64,000 bases of DNA, from the NCBI RefSeq assembly GCF_009184865.1, contig NZ_CP045096.1:8928001-8992000 (forward strand), in the 5' to 3' direction. The position numbers were made by a program, and so were the translations under genes. Positions 14,773-24,339 of this stretch are shown one piece after another. The notes beneath the pieces were generated by a model. That model was not told the origin of the DNA, made no database searches, and worked only from the letters and a program-made list of their open reading frames with translations. Position 1 is the first letter of the stretch. Each line of letters starts with the position of its first letter. This DNA comes from Streptomyces phaeolivaceus (GTDB lineage Bacteria > Actinomycetota > Actinomycetes > Streptomycetales > Streptomycetaceae).

Positions 14773-16196
14773 CCGACGGCGCACAGTCCGAGGGACTGCT
14801 CGACACCAACCGTACGGGCCGGCCCCGGAGCACGGCCGTGGTGGTCGGCGGGGGGCTGGCCGGCGTCACCGCCGCGCTCTCGCTCGCCGACGCGGGCGTG
14901 GACGTCACCCTCGTGGAAGGGCGGCCCCGGCTCGGCGGGCTCGCCTTCTCCTTCCAGCGGGGCGAGTTGACCGTCGACAACGGACAGCATGTGTATCTGC
15001 GCTGCTGCACCGCCTACCGTTGGTTCCTCGACCGCGTCGACGGCACCGCCCTCGCGCCCTTGCAGGATCGTCTCGACGTGCCGGTCCTCGACGCCGAGGG
15101 ACCGCCCGGACGACGGCTCGGCCGGCTGCGGCGCGACGCGCTGCCCGTCCCCCTGCATCTGGGACGCAGCCTCGCCACCTACACCCACCTCTCGCTCGCC
15201 GAGCGCGCCAGGGTCGGGCGTGCGGCGCTGGCGCTCAAGGCACTCGACCTCGCCGATCCCGCGCTGGACGAACGGGACTTCGGCGGCTGGCTCGCCGCGC
15301 ACGGTCAGTCGGCGCGGGCGATCGAGGCGCTGTGGGACCTCGTGGGGGTCGCCACCCTCAACGCGGTGGCCCAGGACGCCTCGCTCGGACTCGCCGCGAT
15401 GGTGTTCAGGACGGGTCTGCTGTCCGACCCGGGCGCCGCCGACATCGGCTGGGCCCATGTCCCGCTCGGCGAACTGCACGACCGGCTGGCCCGCAAGGCG
15501 CTCGACTCGGCGGGCGTCCGCACCGAACTGCGCACCCGCGTCAACTCCGTCTCCCGCGCGGCGAACGGGACTTGGCGGGTCGAGGTGCCCGGCGAGAGCC
15601 TCGACGCCGACGCGGTCGTCCTCGCCGTACCGCAGCGCGAGACCCACGACCTGCTGCCCGAGGGCGCGCTCGACGAGCCCGGACGGCTGCTGGGGATCGG
15701 CACCGCGCCGATCCTCAACGTCCATGTGGTGTACGACCGGAAGGTGCTGAGCAGGCCGTTCTTCGCGGCCCTCGGCTCCCCGGTGCAGTGGGTGTTCGAC
15801 CGGACCGAGGCGTCCGGGTTGCGCGCCGGCCAGTATCTGGCGCTGTCGCAGTCCGCCGCGCAGGACGAGATCGACGCGCCCGTCGCCGAGCTGCGGGCGC
15901 GGTATCTGCCCGAGCTGGAACGGCTGCTGCCCGGCGCCCGCGACGCCGAGGTGAAGGACTTCTTCGTGACCCGGGAGCGCACCGCCACGTTCGCCCCCAC
16001 CCCCGGCGTCGGACGGCTCAGGCCCGGCGCCCGCACCAAGGCACCCGGCCTGTACCTGGCCGGAGCGTGGACCGCCACCGGGTGGCCCGCGACCATGGAG
16101 AGTGCGGTCCGCAGCGGCATCGGCGCGGCGGACGCCGCCCTCGCCGTGCTGGGCCGCCCCCGCGGACACCTCTTCCGCTTTGAGGAGGCGGCGTGA
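14769..16196 (+). CDS. hpnE: Hydroxysqualene dehydroxylase HpnE (FAD-dependent)
   Basis: 475-residue flavoenzyme of the amine oxidase / phytoene desaturase fold. It performs the last step of the HpnCDE route, reductively removing the hydroxyl group to give squalene. The dinucleotide-binding motif VVVGGGLAGVTAALSLADAG is near residue 23, followed by LVEGRPRLGGLAFSF; the C-terminal FAD segment is GLYLAGAWTATGWPATMESAVRSG. The ATG overlaps the small ORF stop and the gene's own stop overlaps the prenyl synthase GTG. Its length and the three-enzyme context distinguish it from carotenoid desaturases. Confidence 0.93.
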   Translation: MTDGAQSEGLLDTNRTGRPRSTAVVVGGGLAGVTAALSLADAGVDVTLVEGRPRLGGLAFSFQRGELTVDNGQHVYLRCCTAYRWFLDRVDGTALAPLQDRLDVPVLDAEGPPGRRLGRLRRDALPVPLHLGRSLATYTHLSLAERARVGRAALALKALDLADPALDERDFGGWLAAHGQSARAIEALWDLVGVATLNAVAQDASLGLAAMVFRTGLLSDPGAADIGWAHVPLGELHDRLARKALDSAGVRTELRTRVNSVSRAANGTWRVEVPGESLDADAVVLAVPQRETHDLLPEGALDEPGRLLGIGTAPILNVHVVYDRKVLSRPFFAALGSPVQWVFDRTEASGLRAGQYLALSQSAAQDEIDAPVAELRARYLPELERLLPGARDAEVKDFFVTRERTATFAPTPGVGRLRPGARTKAPGLYLAGAWTATGWPATMESAVRSGIGAADAALAVLGRPRGHLFRFEEAA

Positions 16197-17338
16197 CGCT
16201 CGAAGCGCACCGGACCGGATCCCGCACTCTCGGTACCACGAACACATCGACATCTGGAGAGACTGTGCCCACTGTGCCCCCGGCCGTGACGGCCGCCGCG
16301 AGGACCGCGGTGGACGTCACCGCGCTCCTGGAGCGCGGGCGGACCCTGGCCACCCCCGTGCTGCGGGCGGCCGTCGAACGGCTGGCGCCCCCCATGGACA
16401 CCGTCGCCGCCTACCACTTCGGCTGGATCGACGCCCACGGCAAGCCCGCCGACGGCGACGGCGGCAAGGCCGTACGCCCCGCGCTCGCCGTCATGTCCGC
16501 CGAGGTCACCGGCTCGGCGCCCGAGGTCGGCATCCCCGGCGCGGTCGCCGTGGAACTGGTGCACAACTTCTCGCTGCTGCACGACGACCTGATGGACGGC
16601 GACGAACAGCGCCGTCACCGCGACACCGTCTGGAAGGTCCACGGCCCCGCCCAGGCCATCCTCGTCGGCGACGCCCTGATGGTCCTCGCCAACGAGGTCC
16701 TTCTCGAACTGGGCACCGCCGAGGCGGCCCGCGCCACCCGCCGCGTCACCACGGCGACCCGCGCGCTCATCGACGGGCAGGCCCAGGACATCTCCTACGA
16801 GCACCGCGAGCGGGTCGCCGTCGAGGAGTGCCTGGAGATGGAGGGCAACAAGACCGGCGCCCTGCTCGCCTGCGCCTGCTCCATCGGCGCCGTCCTCGGC
16901 GGCGCCGACGACCACACCGCCGACACCCTGGAGAAGTACGGCTACCACCTGGGCCTCGCCTTCCAGGCCGTCGACGACCTGCTGGGCATCTGGGGCGACC
17001 CGGTCGCCACCGGCAAGCAGACCTGGAGCGACCTGAGGCAGCGCAAGAAGTCCCTGCCGGTCGTGGCCGCGCTCGCGGCGGGCGGACCCGCCTCCGAGGA
17101 ACTCGGCGAACTGCTCGCCGCCGACGCCAAGAGCAACGACTTCGAGAACTTCTCCGAGGAGGAGTTCGCCGCGCGCGCCGCCCTCATCGAGCGGGCGGGC
17201 GGCCGGGAGTGGACCGCCGAGGAGGCGCGCCGCCAGCACACGATCGCCATCGAGGCACTGGACTCGATCCGGATGCCCGAGCGGGTACGGGAAGAGTTCG
17301 CGGCGCTCGCCGACTTCGTCGTCGTACGGAAGAGATGA
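16193..17338 (+). CDS. Polyprenyl diphosphate synthase (farnesyl diphosphate synthase-like)
   Basis: 381-residue trans-prenyltransferase that elongates DMAPP with IPP, presumably to farnesyl diphosphate for HpnD. The first Asp-rich motif is LLHDDLMDGDEQRRH; the second is FQAVDDLLGIWGD, followed by the Lys-rich RQRKKSLPVV. The N-terminal 25 residues before VPTVPPAV are low-complexity; a GTG at 16265 would give a shorter protein closer to the family length, so the start is open. I chose 16193 because of its GTGA overlap with hpnE. The equivalent gene in S. coelicolor is SCO6763 (from memory). Confidence 0.9.
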   Translation: MTLEAHRTGSRTLGTTNTSTSGETVPTVPPAVTAAARTAVDVTALLERGRTLATPVLRAAVERLAPPMDTVAAYHFGWIDAHGKPADGDGGKAVRPALAVMSAEVTGSAPEVGIPGAVAVELVHNFSLLHDDLMDGDEQRRHRDTVWKVHGPAQAILVGDALMVLANEVLLELGTAEAARATRRVTTATRALIDGQAQDISYEHRERVAVEECLEMEGNKTGALLACACSIGAVLGGADDHTADTLEKYGYHLGLAFQAVDDLLGIWGDPVATGKQTWSDLRQRKKSLPVVAALAAGGPASEELGELLAADAKSNDFENFSEEEFAARAALIERAGGREWTAEEARRQHTIAIEALDSIRMPERVREEFAALADFVVVRKR

Positions 17339-17388
17339 CCGCCATCCCCCAGGAGCCGACCGTCATCGGTCGAATAGCCCTCGCGTAG
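17335..17388 (+). CDS. Possible 17-residue ORF coupled to the prenyl synthase stop
   Basis: ATG at 17335 overlaps the prenyl synthase stop as ATGA and opens MTAIPQEPTVIGRIALA before a TAG. No distinct ribosome-binding site precedes it, though coupled re-initiation would not need one. It ends just before the hairpin at 17393-17426. It may be a chance frame; I list it because it repeats the pattern of the small overlapping ORFs before hpnC and hpnE. Confidence 0.2.
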   Translation: MTAIPQEPTVIGRIALA

Positions 17389-17392
17389 TCGC

Positions 17393-17426
17393 CGGCCGGT
17401 GCCCGTCACCGGACACGCACCGGCCG
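17393..17426 (+). promoter_or_regulatory. Hairpin in the leader of shc
   Basis: CGGCCGGTGC (17393-17402) pairs perfectly with GCACCGGCCG (17417-17426) around a 14-base loop. It lies in the largest gap inside the first half of the hopanoid operon (17389-17475). It could be a partial terminator, an RNA-processing site or a stabiliser that adjusts shc expression relative to the upstream genes. Confidence 0.5.
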
Positions 17427-17475
17427 ACGGCTGACCCACCGCAGAGAGATCCGTCCACTGCACGAAGGGGAAGCC

Positions 17476-19470
17476 ATGACAGCGACGACCGACGGAAGCA
17501 CCGGGGCGCTGCCGCCCCGCGCCCCCTCGGCCAGCGACACCGACCACGACTCCGCGGTGGCGGTCGGGGTCCAGGACGCCGCCGCGCACGCCATGGGCCG
17601 CGCCACCGACTTCCTGCTCTCCCGACAGGACGCCCAGGGCTGGTGGAAGGGCGACCTGGAGACCAACGTCACCATGGACGCCGAGGATCTGCTGCTCCGT
17701 CAGTTCCTGGGCATCCGCGACGAGAAGACCACCCGGGCCGCCGCCCTGTTCATCAGGGGCGAGCAGCGCCCGGACGGCACCTGGGCCACCTTCTACGGCG
17801 GCCCGCCCGACCTCTCCGCCACCGTGGAGGCGTATGTCGCGCTGCGGCTGGCCGGGGACGGACCCGAGGAACCGCACATGGCGCGGGCGTCCGCGTGGGT
17901 CCGGGAGCGCGGCGGGATCGCCGCCGCCCGGGTCTTCACCCGGATCTGGCTGGCGCTGTTCGGCTGGTGGAAGTGGGACGACCTGCCGGAGATGCCGCCG
18001 GAGATCGTCTGGTTCCCGAAGTGGATGCCGCTGAACATCTACGACTTCGGCTGCTGGGCCCGTCAGACGATCGTGCCGCTGACCGTCGTCTCCGCGAAGC
18101 GTCCGGTGCGGCCCGCGCCGTTCCCGCTGGACGAACTGCACACCGACCCCGGGCGGCCCAACCCGCCCAGACCCCTTGATCCACTGGGCAGTTGGGAAGG
18201 CGCCTTCCAGCGGCTCGACAAGCTGCTGCACGGCTACCACAAGGTGGCGCTGAAGCGGCTGCGCAAGGCGGCGATGAACAGCGCGGCCCGCTGGATCGTC
18301 GAGCGGCAGGAGAACGACGGCTGCTGGGGCGGCATCCAGCCCCCGGCCGTGTACTCGATCATCGCGCTGCATCTGCTCGGCTACGACCTCCGACACCCCG
18401 TGATGCGGGCCGGGTTGGAGTCCCTGGACCGGTTCGCCGTGTGGCGCGAGGACGGGGCCCGGATGATCGAGGCCTGCCAGTCCCCGGTGTGGGACACCTG
18501 CCTCGCGGTCATCGCGCTCGCCGACGCGGGAGTGCCCGCCGACCATCCCCAACTCGTCAGGGCCGCCGACTGGATGCTCGGCGAGGAGATCGTCCGCCCC
18601 GGCGACTGGTCGGTCAAGCGGCCCCAACTGCCGCCCGGTGGCTGGGCGTTCGAGTTCCACAACGACAACTACCCCGACATCGACGACACCGCCGAGGTCG
18701 TCCTCGCACTGCGCCGGGTCGCGCACCACGACCCGGAGCGGGTGGACAGAGCCGTACGGCGCGGCGTGCGCTGGACCGTGGGCATGCAGTCGAGGAACGG
18801 GGCGTGGGGCGCCTTCGACGTCGACAACACCAGCCCGTTCCCCAACCGGCTGCCGTTCTGCGACTTCGGCGAGGTCATCGACCCGCCGTCCGCCGACGTC
18901 ACCGCGCACGTGGTGGAGATGCTCGCCGTCGAGGGACTGTCCCACGATCCCCGCACCCGGCGCGGCATCGAGTGGCTGCTCGCCGAACAGGAGCCGAACG
19001 GCGCCTGGTTCGGCCGCTGGGGCGTCAACTACGTCTACGGCACCGGCTCGGTGGTCCCCGCGCTGGTGACCGCCGGACTGCCCGCCGCGCACCCCGCGAT
19101 CCGCCGGGCCGTGGCCTGGCTGGAGACCGTGCAGAACGACGACGGCGGCTGGGGCGAGGACCTGCGCTCCTACCCCGACCCCGCCGAATGGGGCGGCAAG
19201 GGCGCCTCCACCGCCTCCCAGACCGCGTGGGCGCTGCTCGCGCTGCTGGCGGCGGGCGAACGGGACGCCAAGGCCACCGAACGCGGCGTCGAGTGGCTCG
19301 CGCGGACCCAGCGCGCGGACGGCTCCTGGGACGAGCCCCACTTCACCGGCACCGGCTTCCCCTGGGACTTCTCCATCAACTACCACCTCTACCGGCAGGT
19401 CTTCCCGCTCACCGCGCTGGGCCGGTACGTCCACGGCGAGCCGCCCGTCCTGACGGCACGGGGACGCTGA
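17476..19470 (+). CDS. shc: Squalene-hopene cyclase
   Basis: 664-residue terpene cyclase that converts squalene to hopene/hopanol in a single protonation-initiated cascade at the membrane. The catalytic acid motif DIDDTAEV is at residues 401-408 (DxDD), and the substrate-channel motif is GWAFEFHNDNYPD just before it. QW repeats are frequent, for example QDAQGWW, QRPDGTWATFYGG, QENDGCWGG, QSRNGAWGAFD, QNDDGGWGED and QRADGSWDE. Length matches the family. A ribosome-binding site GAAGGGGAAG precedes the ATG. The stop overlaps the next start (TGATG). Confidence 0.97.
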   Translation: MTATTDGSTGALPPRAPSASDTDHDSAVAVGVQDAAAHAMGRATDFLLSRQDAQGWWKGDLETNVTMDAEDLLLRQFLGIRDEKTTRAAALFIRGEQRPDGTWATFYGGPPDLSATVEAYVALRLAGDGPEEPHMARASAWVRERGGIAAARVFTRIWLALFGWWKWDDLPEMPPEIVWFPKWMPLNIYDFGCWARQTIVPLTVVSAKRPVRPAPFPLDELHTDPGRPNPPRPLDPLGSWEGAFQRLDKLLHGYHKVALKRLRKAAMNSAARWIVERQENDGCWGGIQPPAVYSIIALHLLGYDLRHPVMRAGLESLDRFAVWREDGARMIEACQSPVWDTCLAVIALADAGVPADHPQLVRAADWMLGEEIVRPGDWSVKRPQLPPGGWAFEFHNDNYPDIDDTAEVVLALRRVAHHDPERVDRAVRRGVRWTVGMQSRNGAWGAFDVDNTSPFPNRLPFCDFGEVIDPPSADVTAHVVEMLAVEGLSHDPRTRRGIEWLLAEQEPNGAWFGRWGVNYVYGTGSVVPALVTAGLPAAHPAIRRAVAWLETVQNDDGGWGEDLRSYPDPAEWGGKGASTASQTAWALLALLAAGERDAKATERGVEWLARTQRADGSWDEPHFTGTGFPWDFSINYHLYRQVFPLTALGRYVHGEPPVLTARGR

Positions 19471-20114
19471 TGAACACGCCCGCCGCCCCGGCCCCGCTGC
19501 TGATCGCCTGCGCGCTCGGCATCGAGCAGCTCGCCCTGCGCAGCGGCGAGCGGGGCGGCGCCGGAGGCCCGGTCACCGTACTGCGCACCGGGATGGGGCC
19601 GCGGGCCGCCGAGCGGTCCGTCACGAGGCTGCTCGCCGACCCGGCGCTGCGCGACGCGGCGGTGCTGGCCACCGGGTTCTGCGCCGGACTCGCGCCCGGC
19701 ATGCACCCCGGTGACGTGGTGGTCGCGGAGGAGACCTGGGGGCCGGGCGGCGCCGTGACGCCCTGCGACTCCATCGGACGTCTGGTGAAAGAGCTGGAGC
19801 GCCTGGTGCCCGGACGTACGGTCCACACCGGCCCGCTCACCGGATCCGACCACGTCGTACGAGGTCAGGAACGGTCCGACCTGTGCGCGACCGGCGCGAT
19901 CGCGGTCGACATGGAATCCGCGGTCACACTCCATTGCGCCGTGAGATCCGGCGCACGCCCGGTTGCGGCCGTCCGGGTGGTCGTGGACGCTCCAGAACAT
20001 GAACTGGTCCGGATCGGCACGGTACGCGGTGGAATATCAGCCTTCCGCGTCCTTCGTGCCGTCCTTCCCGCTTACTACGAATGGCACCGTTCCTTGCTGC
20101 TCCCCAGGAGGTGA
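19470..20114 (+). CDS. hpnG: HpnG: adenosylhopane nucleosidase/phosphorylase
   Basis: 214-residue purine-nucleoside-phosphorylase-fold enzyme. In hopanoid side-chain synthesis HpnG removes adenine from adenosylhopane to give ribosylhopane or its phosphate. Visible features: VTVLRTGMGPRAAERSV (phosphate/substrate loop), GFCAGLAPGMHPGDVVVAEE, and TGAIAVDMESAVTLHCA, the base-binding Met-Glu-Ser motif of MTA/SAH nucleosidase-like enzymes. Its ATG at 19470 overlaps the shc stop. The end of the gene contains the ribosome-binding site of hpnH. Confidence 0.9.
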   Translation: MNTPAAPAPLLIACALGIEQLALRSGERGGAGGPVTVLRTGMGPRAAERSVTRLLADPALRDAAVLATGFCAGLAPGMHPGDVVVAEETWGPGGAVTPCDSIGRLVKELERLVPGRTVHTGPLTGSDHVVRGQERSDLCATGAIAVDMESAVTLHCAVRSGARPVAAVRVVVDAPEHELVRIGTVRGGISAFRVLRAVLPAYYEWHRSLLLPRR

Positions 20115-20119
20115 GCCAG

Positions 20120-21160
20120 ATGGCCATGCCGCTCCGCCAGTCCATCAAGGTGGCGACCTATCTCGCCGAACAGAAGCTCCGCAAGCGCGACAAGTTCCCG
20201 CTGATCGTCGAGCTGGAACCGCTCTACGCCTGCAATCTGAAGTGCGAGGGCTGCGGCAAGATCCAGCACCCGGCGGGTGTGCTCAAGCAGCGCATGCCGG
20301 TGGCGCAGGCCGTGGGCGCCGTCCTGGAGTCCGGTGCGCCGATGGTGTCCATCGCCGGCGGCGAGCCCCTGATGCACCCTCAGATCGACGAGATCGTCCG
20401 GCAGTTGGTGGCGAAGCGGAAGTATGTCTTCCTGTGCACCAACGCCCTGCTGATGCGCAAGAAGATGGAGAAGTTCAAGCCCTCGCCGTACTTCGCGTTC
20501 GCCGTGCACATCGACGGGCTGCGGGAGCGGCACGACGAGTCCGTGGCGAAGGAAGGGGTGTTCGACGAGGCCGTGGCCGCCATCAAGGAGGCCAAGAAGC
20601 GCGGCTTCCGGGTGACCACCAACTCGACCTTCTTCAACACCGACACCCCGCAGACCATCATCGAGGTCCTCAACTTCCTCAATGACGACCTCCAGGTCGA
20701 CGAGATGATGATCTCGCCCGCCTACGCCTACGAGAAGGCCCCCGACCAGGAGCACTTCCTCGGCGTCGAGCAGACCCGCGAACTGTTCAAGAAGGCCTTC
20801 TCCGGCGGCAACCGGCGGCGCTGGCGCCTCAACCACTCGCCGCTGTTCCTCGACTTCCTGGAAGGCAAGGTCGACTTCCCCTGCACGGCGTGGGCGATCC
20901 CCAACTACTCGCTCTTCGGCTGGCAGCGGCCCTGCTACCTGATGAGCGACGGGTACGTCACCACGTACCGGGAGCTGATCGAGGACACCGACTGGAACGC
21001 CTACGGACGGGGCAAGGACCCGCGCTGCGCCAACTGCATGGCGCACTGCGGTTACGAGCCGACCGCCGTCCTCGCCACCATGGGATCGTTGAAGGAGTCC
21101 CTGCGCGCCCTGCGCGAGACCGTCTCCGGGAACCACGTGAACCACGGGAACCAGGGGTGA
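20120..21160 (+). CDS. hpnH: HpnH: radical SAM adenosylhopane synthase
   Basis: 346-residue radical SAM enzyme that attaches the 5'-deoxyadenosyl group to diploptene, the first step of C35 bacteriohopanepolyol side-chain formation. The cluster-binding motif CNLKCEGC (CxxxCxxC) is at about residue 27, with the SAM-binding [10 protein letters not shown] next. A C-terminal Cys-rich segment [14 protein letters not shown] matches the HpnH family. The ATG at 20120 has a perfect AGGAGGTGA site; an in-frame start 13 codons upstream inside hpnG lacks this support. The stop is followed within 5 bases by ispG. Confidence 0.95.
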   Translation: MAMPLRQSIKVATYLAEQKLRKRDKFPLIVELEPLYACNLKCEGCGKIQHPAGVLKQRMPVAQAVGAVLESGAPMVSIAGGEPLMHPQIDEIVRQLVAKRKYVFLCTNALLMRKKMEKFKPSPYFAFAVHIDGLRERHDESVAKEGVFDEAVAAIKEAKKRGFRVTTNSTFFNTDTPQTIIEVLNFLNDDLQVDEMMISPAYAYEKAPDQEHFLGVEQTRELFKKAFSGGNRRRWRLNHSPLFLDFLEGKVDFPCTAWAIPNYSLFGWQRPCYLMSDGYVTTYRELIEDTDWNAYGRGKDPRCANCMAHCGYEPTAVLATMGSLKESLRALRETVSGNHVNHGNQG

Positions 21161-21164
21161 TGTG

Positions 21165-22322
21165 ATGACCGCCGTGTCGCTGGGCGTCCCCGAGCTGCCC
21201 GCCCGACCGATCGCGGAACGCCGCCCCTCGCGGCGTATCCAGGTCGGCGCGGTGGCCGTGGGGGGCGGGGCCCCGGTGTCGGTGCAGTCGATGACGACGA
21301 CCCGTACGTCGGACGTCGGCGCCACCTTGCAGCAGATCGCCGAACTCACCGCGTCCGGCTGTCAGATCGTCCGGGTCGCCTGCCCCACGCAGGACGACGC
21401 GGACGCCCTCGCCACCATCGCCCGCAAGTCGCAGATCCCGGTGATCGCGGACATCCACTTCCAGCCGAAGTACGTGTTCGCGGCGATCGAGGCCGGGTGC
21501 GCGGCGGTGCGGGTGAACCCGGGCAACATCAAGCAGTTCGACGACAAGGTCAAGGAGATCGCGCGGGCGGCCGGGGACCACGGGACGCCGATCCGGATCG
21601 GGGTCAACGCCGGGTCGCTCGATCGGCGGCTGCTCCAGAAGTACGGCAAGGCGACGCCCGAGGCCCTGGTGGAGTCCGCGCTGTGGGAGTCCTCGCTGTT
21701 CGAGGAGCACGACTTCCGGGACATCAAGATCTCGGTCAAGCACAACGACCCGGTCGTGATGATCGAGGCCTACCGGCAGTTGGCCGCCCAGTGCGACTAC
21801 CCCTTGCATCTGGGCGTGACGGAGGCCGGTCCGGCGTTCCAGGGGACCATCAAGTCCGCCGTCGCCTTCGGGGCGCTGCTCAGCGAGGGGATCGGGGACA
21901 CGATCCGGGTCTCGCTGAGCGCTCCGCCGGTGGAGGAGATCAAGGTCGGCATCCAGATCCTGGAGTCGCTGAACCTGCGGCAGCGGCGGCTGGAGATCGT
22001 CTCGTGCCCCTCGTGCGGGCGGGCGCAGGTCGATGTGTACCGGCTCGCGGACGAGGTCAGCGCCGGTCTCGAAGGCATGGAGGTGCCGTTGCGGGTGGCC
22101 GTCATGGGCTGCGTCGTCAACGGACCCGGGGAGGCGCGGGAGGCGGACCTGGGGGTCGCCTCCGGCAACGGCAAGGGGCAGATCTTCGTCAAGGGCGAGG
22201 TCATCAAGACCGTGCCCGAGTCGAAGATCGTGGAGACCCTCATCGACGAGGCGATGAAGATCGCCGAGCGGATGGAGCGGGACGGCGTCGCGTCGGGGGA
22301 GCCGGCGGTCACCGTGAGCTGA
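21165..22322 (+). CDS. ispG: 4-hydroxy-3-methylbut-2-enyl diphosphate synthase
   Basis: 385-residue MEP-pathway [4Fe-4S] enzyme that converts ME-cPP to HMBPP. It has the TIM-barrel start [15 protein letters not shown] and [14 protein letters not shown], the barrel residues ADIHFQPKY and VRVNPGNIK, and the cluster ligands in [11 protein letters not shown] and [12 protein letters not shown]. Streptomyces carry another ispG copy elsewhere as a rule, so this one likely raises precursor supply for hopanoids. Start ATG at 21165 with a GGGGTGA site; the GTG one codon before is an alternative. Confidence 0.95.
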   Translation: MTAVSLGVPELPARPIAERRPSRRIQVGAVAVGGGAPVSVQSMTTTRTSDVGATLQQIAELTASGCQIVRVACPTQDDADALATIARKSQIPVIADIHFQPKYVFAAIEAGCAAVRVNPGNIKQFDDKVKEIARAAGDHGTPIRIGVNAGSLDRRLLQKYGKATPEALVESALWESSLFEEHDFRDIKISVKHNDPVVMIEAYRQLAAQCDYPLHLGVTEAGPAFQGTIKSAVAFGALLSEGIGDTIRVSLSAPPVEEIKVGIQILESLNLRQRRLEIVSCPSCGRAQVDVYRLADEVSAGLEGMEVPLRVAVMGCVVNGPGEAREADLGVASGNGKGQIFVKGEVIKTVPESKIVETLIDEAMKIAERMERDGVASGEPAVTVS

Positions 22323-22362
22323 CAACACGGGCTGAGAGGCACGGATCGAGAGGGGGCCCGAC

Positions 22363-24339
22363 GTGACGATTCTGGAGAGCATCCGGCAACCGCGCGACCT
22401 GAAGGCGCTGACCGAGGCGGAACTCGGTGAACTGGCCGAAGAAATCCGGGAGTTCCTGGTGCACGCGGTCGCCAGGACCGGTGGTCACCTGGGGCCCAAC
22501 CTGGGGGTGGTGGAACTCACTGTCGCGCTCCACCGGGTCTTCGAGTCACCCGTCGACCGCATCGTCTGGGACACCGGTCACCAGAGCTATGTGCACAAGC
22601 TGCTGACCGGGCGTCAGGACTTCTCCAAACTGCGCGGCAAGGGCGGTCTGTCCGGCTACCCCTCGCGCGAGGAGTCCGCGCACGACATCGTCGAGAACAG
22701 CCACGCCTCCACCGCACTCGGCTGGGCGGACGGCCTCGCCAAGGCCCGCCAGGTGCAGGGGGAGAAGGGCCATGTCGTCGCGGTCATCGGCGACGGCGCC
22801 CTGACCGGCGGCATGGCCTGGGAGGCCCTCAACAACATCGCCGCAGCCAAGGACCGGCCGCTGATCATCGTCGTCAACGACAACGAGCGCTCCTACTCCC
22901 CGACCATCGGCGGCCTCGCCAACCACCTCGCGACCCTGCGCACCACCGACGGCTACGAGCAGTTCCTCGCCTGGGGCAAGGACGTCCTGCTGCGCACCCC
23001 GATCGTCGGCAAGGAGGTCTACGAGGCACTGCACGGCGCGAAGAAGGGCTTCAAGGACGCCTTCGCACCCCAGGGCATGTTCGAGGACCTGGGGCTGAAG
23101 TACGTCGGCCCGATCGACGGACACGACACCAAGGCGGTCGAGTCGGCGCTGCGCCGCGCCAAGTGCTTCCACGGGCCCGTCCTCGTGCACTGTCTGACGC
23201 AGAAGGGGCGGGGCTACGAGCCCGCGCTCGCCAACGAGGAGGACCACTTCCACACGGTCGGGGTGATGGACCCGCTGACCTGCGAGCCGCTCACCCCGGC
23301 CGGCGGACCGTCCTGGACGTCGGTGTTCGGCGACGAGATCGTCCGGATCGGCGACGAGCGCGAGGACGTCGTCGCCATCACGGCGGCCATGCTGCACCCG
23401 GTGGGGCTCGGCCGGTTCGCGGAGAAGTTCCCCGACCGGGTGTGGGACGTCGGTATCGCCGAGCAGCACGCGGCGGTCTCGGCGGCGGGGCTCGCCACGG
23501 GCGGGCTGCACCCGGTGGTGGCCGTCTACGCGACCTTCCTCAACCGGGCCTTCGACCAGCTGCTGATGGACGTCGCGCTGCACCGGTGCGGGGTCACCTT
23601 CGTCCTCGACCGCGCGGGCGTGACCGGCGTCGACGGCGCCTCGCACAACGGCATGTGGGACCTGTCCGTCCTCCAGGTCGTACCGGGGCTGCGGATCGCC
23701 GCGCCGCGCGACGCCGAACAGCTGCGGACCCAGCTGCGGGAGGCGGTCGCCGTGGACGACGCCCCGACGCTGATCCGGTTCCCGAAGGAGTCGGTGGGCC
23801 CGGAGATCCCGGCCGTGGACCGGGTGGGCGGCATGGACGTCCTGCACCGGTCCCCGACTGCGGGGTCTTCGACGGGGTCCTCGGTGTCTTCGGGCGGCCC
23901 GGCGGTGCTGCTGGTCGCCGTCGGTGTGATGGCGTCCGTGTGCCTCCAGGCCGCCGAGCTGCTGGAGAGCCGGGGCATCGGCTGCACCGTCGTCGACCCG
24001 CGCTGGGTCAAGCCGGTCGATCCGGCGCTGCCGTGGCTGGCCGCCGACCACCGGCTGGTGGCCGTCGTGGAGGACAACAGCCGGGCGGCCGGGGTCGGTT
24101 CGGCGGTCGCCCTGGCCCTCGGGGACGCCGAGGTCGACGTCCCCGTACGGCGGTTCGGGATCCCGGAGCAGTTCCTCGCGCACGCCAAGCGCGGGGAGGT
24201 GCTGGCGGACATAGGTCTGACGCCGGTCGAGATCGCCGGGCGGATCAGCGCCTCTCTGACCGCCCGGGACGACTTCGCGAAGGGCGACGTGAAGGGGGAC
24301 CTGTCCGAGGCCGAGCCCGCCAAGGAGAAACCGGAATGA
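22363..24339 (+). CDS. dxs: 1-deoxy-D-xylulose-5-phosphate synthase
   Basis: 658-residue thiamine-diphosphate enzyme, the entry step of the MEP pathway (pyruvate plus glyceraldehyde 3-phosphate). The active-site His region is [15 protein letters not shown], the ThDP-Mg motif [16 protein letters not shown], and the second domain begins [16 protein letters not shown] Ser/Gly-rich insert ([16 protein letters not shown], near residues 498-515) separates the second and third domains; it is longer than I expect for the family and looks like a flexible linker. GTG start at 22363. The stop overlaps the aminotransferase start as ATGA. Confidence 0.95.
   Translation: MTILESIRQPRDLKALTEAELGELAEEIREFLVHAVARTGGHLGPNLGVVELTVALHRVFESPVDRIVWDTGHQSYVHKLLTGRQDFSKLRGKGGLSGYPSREESAHDIVENSHASTALGWADGLAKARQVQGEKGHVVAVIGDGALTGGMAWEALNNIAAAKDRPLIIVVNDNERSYSPTIGGLANHLATLRTTDGYEQFLAWGKDVLLRTPIVGKEVYEALHGAKKGFKDAFAPQGMFEDLGLKYVGPIDGHDTKAVESALRRAKCFHGPVLVHCLTQKGRGYEPALANEEDHFHTVGVMDPLTCEPLTPAGGPSWTSVFGDEIVRIGDEREDVVAITAAMLHPVGLGRFAEKFPDRVWDVGIAEQHAAVSAAGLATGGLHPVVAVYATFLNRAFDQLLMDVALHRCGVTFVLDRAGVTGVDGASHNGMWDLSVLQVVPGLRIAAPRDAEQLRTQLREAVAVDDAPTLIRFPKESVGPEIPAVDRVGGMDVLHRSPTAGSSTGSSVSSGGPAVLLVAVGVMASVCLQAAELLESRGIGCTVVDPRWVKPVDPALPWLAADHRLVAVVEDNSRAAGVGSAVALALGDAEVDVPVRRFGIPEQFLAHAKRGEVLADIGLTPVEIAGRISASLTARDDFAKGDVKGDLSEAEPAKEKPE

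Noticed and set aside
12783..16196. Carotenoid (phytoene synthase/desaturase) cluster
   Set aside because: Paired squalene-type synthases, followed by a squalene-hopene cyclase with DxDDTA and HpnG/HpnH, fit the hopanoid HpnCDE route instead.
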